From Candidatus Omnitrophota bacterium (GTDB taxonomy: Bacteria; Omnitrophota; Gorgyraeia; Zapsychrales; JANLHA01): a stretch of 16,066 nt of DNA. Position 1 is the first letter of the stretch; each line of letters opens with the position of its first letter. Location of the stretch: assembly GCA_023247815.1 (NCBI GenBank), contig JAHFFS010000004.1, positions 5,983-22,048 of the forward strand, in the 5' to 3' direction. The notes beneath the pieces were generated by a model. It did no database searches. It was not told the origin of the DNA and was given only the letters and a program-made list of their open reading frames with translations. A program made the position numbers and the translations under genes. Positions 7,799 through 13,620 of the stretch are shown piece by piece.

Positions 7799-7978
7799 AT
7801 GCCTTATATCAACCTCAAACTCGTTGGAAAACTCACCAAAGAACAAAAAAACGAAATCGCCAAACAATTTTCAGAGACCTTATTGAAGGTGGCCAATAAA
7901 CCGAAAGACCATACCTATCTGGTCATTGATGAAGTGTCTGGTGAAAATTGGGCGGTGGGAGAAAAACTTTTTGCTTAA
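7799..7978 (+). CDS. Small tautomerase, 4-oxalocrotonate tautomerase family
   Basis: A 59-codon gene. The product starts MPYINLKLVGKLTKEQK and ends VIDEVSGENWAVGEKLFA. This is the pattern of 4-oxalocrotonate tautomerase-like monomers of about 60 residues, in which proline 1, exposed after methionine removal, is the catalytic base. AAGGAG at 7788-7793, five bases before ATG, is one of the best ribosome binding sites in the window and supports a real gene. Compared with the classical enzyme, the first arginine position appears to be lysine and the second (Arg39 region, HTYLVIDEV) lacks arginine. The substrate is therefore probably not 4-oxalocrotonate, and no aromatic meta-cleavage genes are nearby. 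It follows metX-metW after a 108-base gap with two hairpins and converges on the CDGSH genes, with 36 bases between stops. The physiological substrate is unknown. Confidence 0.85.
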   Translation: MPYINLKLVGKLTKEQKNEIAKQFSETLLKVANKPKDHTYLVIDEVSGENWAVGEKLFA

Positions 7979-8014
7979 CGACGGTAGCCCGAAATGGGTG
8001 CTGTGTGTTGCGCG

Positions 8015-8248
8015 TTAATGAAAATTTTTATGAGTGCCGTCACAATAGGGTGGAGTGGACGTCGCTTTGCAGCCGCACCAGGAAATCTTTTTCTTTTCTG
8101 TTATTTGAACAACTTTAGGAAGCATGCCGGTATCGCCATGCGTGCCATCGCAAAAGGGTTGCTTTTGCGATTTACCGCAGCTGCACCAGGCGTACGAGCG
8201 CGGCTCAGCGTCTAGGATATATGGGTGATAGGTCAACTTTTCTGACAT
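8015..8248 (-). CDS. Dual-motif CDGSH iron-sulfur protein, second of tandem pair
   Basis: 77-residue protein with two complete CDGSH motifs (C-x-C-x2-S/T-x3-P-x-C-D-G-x-H): WCSCGKSQKQPFCDGTH in the first half and WCGCKATSTPPYCDGTH near the end. Each should bind one [2Fe-2S] cluster through three Cys and one His, as in mitoNEET-type proteins and bacterial two-motif relatives. No transmembrane segment is seen, so it is probably soluble. The start at 8248 (MSEKLTYHP) is preferred over a longer reading from 8323, because that reading would overlap the upstream paralogue, whose stop is at 8256-8258, seven bases away. No strong Shine-Dalgarno is present, so translation is probably coupled. Paralogous to its neighbour by tandem duplication. 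Likely role is electron or cluster transfer; no partner can be named. Confidence 0.9.
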   Translation of the reverse strand: MSEKLTYHPYILDAEPRSYAWCSCGKSQKQPFCDGTHGDTGMLPKVVQITEKKKISWCGCKATSTPPYCDGTHKNFH

Positions 8249-8255
8249 AAATAAT

Positions 8256-8492
8256 CTAAAGGGATTTATGACTTCCGTCACAAAAAGGTTTATTGTGAGT
8301 ATGTTTACAGCCGCACCAGGCAACAGTTTGCGGTGCTTCGATTTTCACAACCATGGGGCGAAATTCAGTACCGCGGTGAGATCCGTCACAAAAAGGTTGG
8401 TTCTTTGAATTACCGCACGCGCACCACGCATAGCTTCCTTGTTCCATTTTTAAAACAAAAGGCGCCTTTTGGGCAATCGTTGGTTCACTCAT
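8256..8492 (-). CDS. Dual-motif CDGSH iron-sulfur protein, first of tandem pair
   Basis: 78-residue protein with two full CDGSH motifs: WCACGNSKNQPFCDGSH and WCGCKHTHNKPFCDGSH, each with three Cys and one His for a [2Fe-2S] cluster. The start at 8492 (MSEPTIAQK) is chosen because GAGGAGG lies on the minus strand at 8504-8498, five bases upstream. A longer frame from TTG at 8546 would begin inside the -35 box. It shares length, start (MSE), motif spacing and end (GSHK/GTHK) with the downstream gene, so the two arose by duplication and sit in one operon. They are transcribed away from lhgO and the suf operon. Probable soluble Fe-S carrier or redox protein; the substrate is unknown. Confidence 0.93.
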   Translation of the reverse strand: MSEPTIAQKAPFVLKMEQGSYAWCACGNSKNQPFCDGSHRGTEFRPMVVKIEAPQTVAWCGCKHTHNKPFCDGSHKSL

Positions 8493-8517
8493 TTTTGCCT
8501 CCTCATTTGTTTTTTTA

Positions 8518-8546
8518 ATTGTAGGAGAAATTCTTAGCCAAGTCAA
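8518..8546 (-). promoter_or_regulatory. Strong sigma70-type promoter of the CDGSH pair
   Basis: Read on the minus strand, TTGACT (8546-8541) and TACAAT (8523-8518) are separated by exactly 17 bases, each box matching 5 of 6. The predicted start near 8511 gives a leader of about 19 bases containing GAGGAGG. Promoter, spacing and ribosome binding site all point to high basal expression of these small Fe-S proteins. Confidence 0.75.
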
Positions 8547-8592
8547 TATGTGGATAGGGGACAGCCCTTAAAGCGGCAACCTCACGATTATT

Positions 8593-9786
8593 ATGAAAAA
8601 AACACAATATCTTATCATCGGGGCCGGTATTATCGGACTTTCCATTGCCCGCGCGCTCAAAAAACGCGATGCCTCCGGCAAAATCTTAATCATTGAAAAA
8701 GAACAAGACACTGCCCAGCATGCTTCGGGTCGTAACAGTGGCGTTCTGCACGCTGGATTTTACTATACCGCCAACAGCTTAAAGGCGCGTTTTACGGTTG
8801 ATGGGAACCGTCTGCTTAAAGAATACTGCCGAGAAAAAGGACTGCCGTTGAATGAATGTGGGAAATTGGTTGTGGCGATGGATGAAACCGAACTGCAAAC
8901 CCTTTATGAATTGGAAAAACGTGGTGTTCGAAACGGTGTTAAGGTTGAATTGATTGACGTGGCAGCCGCGAAAGAAATCGAACCAAACATCAAAACACAT
9001 CAAAAAGCCTTGTATTCTCCAACGACGGCGAGCGTTGATCCGATCAAAGTCTGTCAGAGCTTAAAAGAGGATTTGAAACAACAGGGCGTTGAATTCCAAT
9101 GGCAGGTGAGTTATGTCCGCTGCGAAAAGGGCACGGTTGAAACCAATCAAGGCGAAATCGAAGCCAAACAAGTGATCAATTGCGCTGGCCTCTACGCCGA
9201 CAAAATCGCCCAAGATTTCGACTTTGGCCATGATTATACCATCATGCCTTTCAAAGGGCTTTATCTGAAATACAAAACCAATAAAACCGCTATCAAAACA
9301 AATATTTATCCCGTACCAAATTTACGAAACCCGTTTCTCGGGGTCCATTTCACCAAAACGGTTTATGGTGACATCAAGATCGGCCCGACCGCTATTCCGG
9401 CCTTTTGGCGGGAAAACTATCAAGGATTTACAAATTTTCAAAGTAAGGAATTTCTGCAAATCATGGGTTATCAGAGCCAATTGCTGCTTAAAAACCGGTT
9501 TCATTTTCGAAACCTGGCTGTTGAAGAGATGAAAAAATACCAAAAATCATATTTTGTTGGCCTGGCCGCAAAACTGGTACAGCAGATTGACGCTGAAGGT
9601 TTTAGCGAATATACCAAACCCGGCATCCGCGCCCAGCTGCTCGATCGTAACACGCTTGAGCTGGTCCAGGATTTTGTCGTTGAAGGGGACGCTCGCTCGG
9701 TCCACGTCTTAAATGCGGTTTCGCCTGCCTTTACCTGTGCCTTTCCGTTTGCTGAGCATATCGTTAGCCAATATTGCCCTGCTTGA
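8593..9786 (+). CDS. lhgO: LhgO, L-2-hydroxyglutarate oxidase
   Basis: 397-residue FAD-dependent oxidoreductase of the DAO/L2HGDH family, which oxidises L-2-hydroxyglutarate to 2-oxoglutarate and passes electrons to oxygen or, in bacteria, to the membrane quinone pool. The dinucleotide-binding motif GAGIIG lies at residues 10-15 with the ribose-binding acid at the end of the second strand (LIIEKE, Glu35). HASGRNSGVLHAGFYY at 43-58 is the FAD-contacting block typical of this family. ASVDPIKVC in the middle and GIRAQLLD plus NAVSPAFTCAFPFAEHI near the end complete the pattern. The length matches the family. The ATG has no clear Shine-Dalgarno and no convincing promoter of its own. It stands alone between the divergent CDGSH pair and the suf operon. 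Enzymes on related substrates cannot be fully excluded. Confidence 0.9.
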   Translation: MKKTQYLIIGAGIIGLSIARALKKRDASGKILIIEKEQDTAQHASGRNSGVLHAGFYYTANSLKARFTVDGNRLLKEYCREKGLPLNECGKLVVAMDETELQTLYELEKRGVRNGVKVELIDVAAAKEIEPNIKTHQKALYSPTTASVDPIKVCQSLKEDLKQQGVEFQWQVSYVRCEKGTVETNQGEIEAKQVINCAGLYADKIAQDFDFGHDYTIMPFKGLYLKYKTNKTAIKTNIYPVPNLRNPFLGVHFTKTVYGDIKIGPTAIPAFWRENYQGFTNFQSKEFLQIMGYQSQLLLKNRFHFRNLAVEEMKKYQKSYFVGLAAKLVQQIDAEGFSEYTKPGIRAQLLDRNTLELVQDFVVEGDARSVHVLNAVSPAFTCAFPFAEHIVSQYCPA

Positions 9787-9829
9787 CTCAAGTCTCACGA
9801 TATAGTACACTTTAAATAAGCTAAAAAAT

Positions 9830-9839
9830 GAATTATATC
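9830..9839 (+). repeat. Direct repeat copy 1, upstream of the suf promoter
   Basis: GAATTATATC ends directly before the -35 box of the suf promoter. An identical copy lies 69 bases downstream in the leader. The pair brackets the promoter and is a candidate operator, for example for the Rrf2 regulator encoded in the operon. Confidence 0.6.
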
Positions 9840-9868
9840 TTGACATTATTGTCCTTGTTCTTTATGAT
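9840..9868 (+). promoter_or_regulatory. Near-consensus sigma70-type promoter of the suf operon
   Basis: A perfect TTGACA at 9840-9845, a 17-base spacer and TATGAT at 9863-9868 (5 of 6). The start should be near 9875, leaving a leader of about 50 bases before nfu. GACA-TTAT-TGTC (9842-9853), a short palindrome, overlaps the -35 box. Such a strong core promoter on a stress-linked operon suggests control by a repressor, for which the Rrf2 gene inside the operon is the obvious candidate. Confidence 0.75.
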
Positions 9869-9898
9869 TTAGTTTAGTCGGTTTTAAAAATTAGAACG

Positions 9899-9908
9899 GA
9901 ATTATATC
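9899..9908 (+). repeat. Direct repeat copy 2, in the suf leader
   Basis: A second exact GAATTATATC, about 25-34 bases into the predicted transcript and six bases before the AAGGAG ribosome binding site of nfu. With copy 1 it flanks the promoter. AT-rich 10-mers recur by chance fairly easily in an AT-rich spacer, so the operator role is only a suggestion. Confidence 0.55.
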
Positions 9909-9926
9909 AAAAATAAGGAGTTACGC

Positions 9927-10490
9927 ATGAATTACCGAATCATGATTCAAGGAACACCTAATCCCAATGCTTTGAAATTCGTCTTAAATGTGCCAGTAAA
10001 AACCGCTGGGAACGTCACCTATAAATCAGCTCTGGATTGTGACTTCAACCCTTTAGCGAAAAAAATTTTTGACGTCAGTCCTGACATCAAAGAGGTCTAC
10101 TTTTTTGATAATTACGTGACCGTCACTCAAAACGGCAACTCCGACTGGAGCAATATTGAAGAACTGATCCAGAAAGTCATTCTTGATAACATTGCCCTGC
10201 ATAATCCCAATTTTATGGATTTGCAAAAGCAAACCGCATCGCAACCGCTAGCCAATACCGAAGACCCGGAACTGGCCAAAATCGGTGCTATCTTGGATCA
10301 AACTGTCAGACCAGCCCTGCAAGCAGATGGAGGGGATTTACAGCTGATAGAATTGCGTGATAACGTTTTAAAGATCAATTACCAAGGCGCCTGTGGCTCC
10401 TGCCCAAGTTCGACGATGGGAACGCTCAAAGCGATTGAAGAATTGCTTAAGTCGGAATACAACCCTAATATCAAGCTTGAAGCGGCTTAA
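9927..10490 (+). CDS. nfu: Nfu-type Fe-S cluster scaffold/carrier protein
   Basis: 187-residue protein with two domains. Residues ~3-92 form an Nfu N-terminal domain (IQGTPNPNALKF at 7-18 and a following segment on cofactor interaction). Residues ~113-187 form a NifU C-terminal-like domain with VRPALQADGGDLQL and the cluster-binding CGSC at 156-159. Nfu proteins receive [4Fe-4S] clusters from the SUF scaffold and hand them to apo-enzymes, so it fits as the first gene of a suf operon. AAGGAG at 9915-9920 lies six bases before the ATG. The next gene starts 16 bases after its stop. The domain order is that of the Nfu1/bacterial Nfu type; it lacks the N-terminal IscU-like domain of full NifU. Targets cannot be named, though NadA, MiaB and other [4Fe-4S] enzymes in the window are plausible clients. 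Confidence 0.93.
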   Translation: MNYRIMIQGTPNPNALKFVLNVPVKTAGNVTYKSALDCDFNPLAKKIFDVSPDIKEVYFFDNYVTVTQNGNSDWSNIEELIQKVILDNIALHNPNFMDLQKQTASQPLANTEDPELAKIGAILDQTVRPALQADGGDLQLIELRDNVLKINYQGACGSCPSSTMGTLKAIEELLKSEYNPNIKLEAA

Positions 10491-10506
10491 GATTGAAAAA
10501 AACCTT

Positions 10507-10881
10507 ATGACAAAACATGCTGATTTAGCACAAATGAAATGTGAACCCTGTGAAGGAAAGACGGCTGCCTTCACGAAAAAGCAGGCGCAGGAGTATCTGA
10601 CCGCTACGCCGGCATGGCGATTGGATATAAAAAACAATTCCATTTCGCGCAATTTTCTTATGAAAAATTTTTTGTCGGCGGTGAAATTCATTCACGAGAT
10701 TGCAGATATTGCTGAGACTGACAACCATCATCCCGATGTCCATTTGACTGGATACCGGAATTTAAAAATAGAATTGAGCACCCATGCAATTGGCGGATTG
10801 TCAGCAAGTGATTTTATTGTTGCGGCAAAAATCAACCGGCTGCAGCCGGAACTGAAAACGGAAAAGAAGACCCATGTTTAA
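10507..10881 (+). CDS. Pterin-4a-carbinolamine dehydratase family protein (PCD/DCoH)
   Basis: 124-residue protein of the PCD family, which dehydrates 4a-hydroxytetrahydrobiopterin in the cycle that supports aromatic amino acid hydroxylases. The signature block is complete: DNHHPDVH with His74 and His75, then LSTHAIGGLSASDFIVAAKI with His93, the three histidines expected at the active site. CEPC at residues 12-15 in the N-terminal extension, common in one bacterial PCD subgroup, could bind a metal. The ATG at 10507, 16 bases after nfu, was chosen because any earlier in-frame start lies inside nfu. Its last eight bases overlap the rrf2 start. No phenylalanine hydroxylase is nearby. Placement inside a suf operon suggests a role linked to Fe-S supply or another pterin rather than phenylalanine hydroxylation, but that is inference. 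Confidence 0.9.
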   Translation: MTKHADLAQMKCEPCEGKTAAFTKKQAQEYLTATPAWRLDIKNNSISRNFLMKNFLSAVKFIHEIADIAETDNHHPDVHLTGYRNLKIELSTHAIGGLSASDFIVAAKINRLQPELKTEKKTHV

Positions 10882-11341
10882 AATCAACCGAAAAATTGAA
10901 TATGCCCTGATTGCTCTTAAGCACATGAGCCATAAATCACCAGGACAGCTGACCTCCGCCAAAGAAATTTGCGATCTTTATCATACACCCTTTGACCCAA
11001 CGTCGCGGGTGTTGCAAATCATGTCGCAGCATGAAGTGGTCCGGGCGGAACAAGGGGCCTACGGCGGTTATCAGATTGTAAAAGATTTAAAAAAAGTCAC
11101 CTTGGGTGAGCTTTGTGACATGATTTCCGGACCGATTCAAATCGCCAGTTGTTTTTCCGGCGATTATTCCCACTGCGAATTGAACACCTATTGCAGTGTC
11201 ATTGGCCCAATGTTGAACCTAAATGAAAAAATTTCAGCGCTTTTCGGTCAAATAAAGATTGCCGATCTGATCGAACGAAAACATCTTGGCGAAAAAACAA
11301 TCCGCGAAAAGCCGGCAGCAAAAAAAATAAGGAGTTCATAA
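10874..11341 (+). CDS. Rrf2-family transcriptional regulator (IscR/SufR-like)
   Basis: 155-residue winged-helix regulator. The Rrf2 DNA-binding region spans residues ~1-80 (KINRKIEYALIAL, then SRVLQIMSQHEVVRAEQGAYGGY and VTLGELCDMI). It is followed by three cysteines, Cys93, Cys101 and Cys107, spaced C-x7-C-x5-C, where IscR and its relatives bind an Fe-S cluster. A charged tail follows. The ATG overlaps the end of the pterin dehydratase gene by eight bases, and the stop shares one base with the sufB start (TAATG), so all three are translationally linked. The likely role is autoregulation of this suf operon in response to cluster supply, probably through sites near the 9840-9868 promoter. Whether it represses or activates cannot be read from sequence. 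Confidence 0.93.
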   Translation: MFKINRKIEYALIALKHMSHKSPGQLTSAKEICDLYHTPFDPTSRVLQIMSQHEVVRAEQGAYGGYQIVKDLKKVTLGELCDMISGPIQIASCFSGDYSHCELNTYCSVIGPMLNLNEKISALFGQIKIADLIERKHLGEKTIREKPAAKKIRSS

Positions 11342-12819
11342 TGGTGAAAGCTTCTGAAGAAAAATTGCTCAATGAGAAAACCATTGAGGAAAATAGCCTG
11401 TCCCGTCGAGATTACAAATACGGGTTCGTCACGGACATTGAAACCGAACGCATCCCTAACGGGTTGAATGAAGACATCATTGCTCTGATCGCGGAAAAGA
11501 AAAATGAACCGCAATGGATGCTGGAGTGGCGTTTGAAGGCCTATCGGCATTGGACAAAAATGAAAGAACCGCATTGGCCAAATTTTCATTACGACCCGAT
11601 CGATTATCAAGCCTTAAGTTATTACACCTCACCCAAATGGAAAAAAGACCAACAGCCTAAAAATTTGGATGAGGTTGATCCGGAACTGTTGAAAACGTTT
11701 GAACGTTTGGGTATCCCATTGACCGAACAAAAACGTTTGAGCGGTGTTGCGGTGGACGCGGTGTTTGACAGCGTTTCTGTTGGAACAACGCACCAATCTG
11801 AACTGGAAAAAGTCGGAGTCATATTCTGTTCGGTCAGCGAGGCGGTTAGAAGCCACCCGGAACTGATTAAAAAATATCTGGGCAGTGTTGTGCCCTACAC
11901 GGACAATTTTTTTGCCGCCCTCAATTCAGCGGTGTTCAGCGACGGTTCCTTTTGCTATATACCGAAAGGAGTGCGCTGCCCGTTGGATTTATCCACTTAT
12001 TTTCGAATCAATGCCGCGGAAACCGGTCAGTTCGAGCGCACCTTGATCATTGCCGAAGAGGGGAGTTACGTCAGCTACCTGGAAGGCTGCACAGCACCGA
12101 TGCGAGAGCAAAACCAATTGCATGCCGCGGTTGTCGAGCTCGTCGCTTTAGATAACGCGGAGATCAAATATTCGACCGTGCAGAACTGGTATGCCGGTGA
12201 CAAACAAGGAATAGGCGGCATTTACAACTTTGTCACCAAACGCGGAAAATGCCTTGGTCATCACTCCAAAATTTCCTGGACGCAGGTTGAGGCTGGTTCG
12301 GCCATCACCTGGAAATACCCCAGCGTCATTTTGCAAGGAGATGATTCCATCGGTAAATTTTATTCCGTTGCCTTGACCAACAACCGCATGCGGGCAGATA
12401 CCGGAACCAAAATGATCCATATCGGTAAGAACACCAAAAGCACCATCATCTCCAAAGGGATCTCGACCGATGAGTCCAATAACAATTACCGCGGCCTGGT
12501 GAAAGTGCTGCCGTCAGCGAATAACGCGCGAAATTTTTCCCAATGCGACTCGATGCTGGTCGGCAATAAATGCAGCGCCAATACCTTTCCGTATATCGAA
12601 GTAAAAAATAGCACGGCCACATTAGAGCATGAGGCCTCAACTTCCAAAATCAATGCCGATCAAATTTTTTATCTGCAATCGCGCGGGTTGGATTTGGAAG
12701 GGGCCATCTCTTTGATCATCAACGGCTTTTGTAAGGAAGTCTTCAAAGAACTCCCTTTGGAATTCGCCGTCGAGGCGGTCAAACTTTTAGAAATGAAATT
12801 GGAAGGAAGTGTTGGTTAA
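11341..12819 (+). CDS. sufB: SufB, Fe-S cluster assembly scaffold subunit
   Basis: 492-residue SufB, close to the ~495 of E. coli. Together with SufC and SufD it forms the SufBC2D scaffold on which clusters are built from sulfur delivered by SufS. Characteristic blocks are KYGFVTDIETERIPNGLNED, FCYIPKGVRCPLDLSTYFRI, SYLEGCTAPMREQNQLHAAV and, near the C-terminus, FSQCDSML, CSANTFPYIEV and LEHEASTS. Cys250, Cys402 and His430 stand at positions that correspond by near-constant offset to E. coli Cys254, Cys405 and His433, which matter for sulfur transfer and cluster assembly. AAGGAG at 11329-11334 lies six bases before the ATG, and the ATG overlaps the rrf2 stop by one base. SufC follows after 27 bases. 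No frame break or missing key residue is seen. Confidence 0.97.
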   Translation: MVKASEEKLLNEKTIEENSLSRRDYKYGFVTDIETERIPNGLNEDIIALIAEKKNEPQWMLEWRLKAYRHWTKMKEPHWPNFHYDPIDYQALSYYTSPKWKKDQQPKNLDEVDPELLKTFERLGIPLTEQKRLSGVAVDAVFDSVSVGTTHQSELEKVGVIFCSVSEAVRSHPELIKKYLGSVVPYTDNFFAALNSAVFSDGSFCYIPKGVRCPLDLSTYFRINAAETGQFERTLIIAEEGSYVSYLEGCTAPMREQNQLHAAVVELVALDNAEIKYSTVQNWYAGDKQGIGGIYNFVTKRGKCLGHHSKISWTQVEAGSAITWKYPSVILQGDDSIGKFYSVALTNNRMRADTGTKMIHIGKNTKSTIISKGISTDESNNNYRGLVKVLPSANNARNFSQCDSMLVGNKCSANTFPYIEVKNSTATLEHEASTSKINADQIFYLQSRGLDLEGAISLIINGFCKEVFKELPLEFAVEAVKLLEMKLEGSVG

Positions 12820-12846
12820 CCCATTAACGAAAGAGGTTCTAAATCG

Positions 12847-13599
12847 ATGTTAGAAATCAAGAATTTGCATGCCGGAATCAAAGGCATAACGATATTAAAA
12901 GGGATCAACTTGACCATCAACCCCGGTGAGGTTCATGCCATCATGGGACCGAACGGATCGGGAAAGAGCACGCTTGCTAAAGTCATCTGTGGCCATCCGG
13001 ATTATGAAGTCACGACCGGGGAAATCCTTTACGAAATTGATTTTAAAAAGAAGGACATCCTTGAGATGGACCCGGAAGAGCGGGCCCGCGAAGGGATATT
13101 CCTGGCCTTTCAGTATCCGGTCGAAATCCCCGGGGTCAATTCGGCATCATTTTTACGAGCCGCCTTCAATGAGGTCTGTCGTCACCATGGCGTTGAGGAG
13201 ATGGATCCCGCTTCTTTTAATGATTATCTGCGAAAAAAAATGAAGCTCTTAGGCATGGATGATAAATTCCTTAACCGCCCCTTGAACGTGGATTTCTCCG
13301 GTGGAGAAAAAAAACGAAATGAAATCCTGCAGATGGCGATCTTAAATCCGCGTTTTTCCGTCTTAGACGAGACCGATTCCGGGCTTGATATTGATTCCAT
13401 GCGTGTGGTGGCGGAAGGGGTCAACAAACTTAAAACCAAAAAAAATGCGACACTCGTTATTACCCATTATCAAAGACTGTTGAATTATATCGTTCCCGAT
13501 GTTGTTCATATCTTGCAGGATGGAAAAATCGTCAAGTCCGAAGGTAAGGAACTGGCCCTGCAGGTCGAAGAAAAAGGTTACGATTGGATAAAAAGTTAA
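12847..13599 (+). CDS. sufC: SufC, ABC-type ATPase of the Fe-S assembly complex
   Basis: 250-residue soluble ATPase that drives the conformational change of the SufBCD scaffold. All nucleotide-binding motifs are present: Walker A GPNGSGKST at 34-42, Q-loop with Gln89 in FLAFQYPVEIPG, signature FSGGEKKR at 150-157, Walker B FSVLDETDSGLD at 170-181 with Glu175, and the H-loop His207 in ITHYQRLL. FQYPVEIPG and DETDSGLDID distinguish SufC from transporter ATPases, and no membrane partner is encoded nearby. An AAGAGG-type ribosome binding site lies at 12831-12836, rather far (about 10 bases) from the ATG. The sufD start follows 21 bases after the stop. It acts with SufB and SufD in the cytoplasm. 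Confidence 0.97.
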   Translation: MLEIKNLHAGIKGITILKGINLTINPGEVHAIMGPNGSGKSTLAKVICGHPDYEVTTGEILYEIDFKKKDILEMDPEERAREGIFLAFQYPVEIPGVNSASFLRAAFNEVCRHHGVEEMDPASFNDYLRKKMKLLGMDDKFLNRPLNVDFSGGEKKRNEILQMAILNPRFSVLDETDSGLDIDSMRVVAEGVNKLKTKKNATLVITHYQRLLNYIVPDVVHILQDGKIVKSEGKELALQVEEKGYDWIKS

Positions 13600-13620
13600 A
13601 TCTTGCTCAAGGGATTGACA

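Noticed and set aside
7690..7899. Plus-strand open frame beginning MKPLGGCWAAASWG
   Set aside because: It runs through two hairpins and into the tautomerase gene in another frame, has no recognisable domain, and the tautomerase frame has the ribosome binding site.
7979..8014. Bidirectional terminator between the convergent tautomerase and CDGSH genes
   Set aside because: Only an imperfect short stem (AGCCC-GAAAT-GGGTGCT) without flanking A/T runs was found.
8249..8323. Longer second CDGSH protein starting at 8323 on the minus strand
   Set aside because: It would overlap the end of the upstream paralogue by 68 bases, and the extra residues do not match the paralogue, whose product starts with the same MSE as the ATG at 8248.
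8493..8546. Longer first CDGSH protein starting at TTG 8546 on the minus strand
   Set aside because: That TTG lies in the -35 box of a strong promoter, and GAGGAGG sits five bases before the ATG at 8492.
13603..13620. sufD start at TTG 13603
   Set aside because: The AAGGGA ribosome binding site at 13609-13614 would be inside the gene; ATG 13621 is correctly spaced from it.
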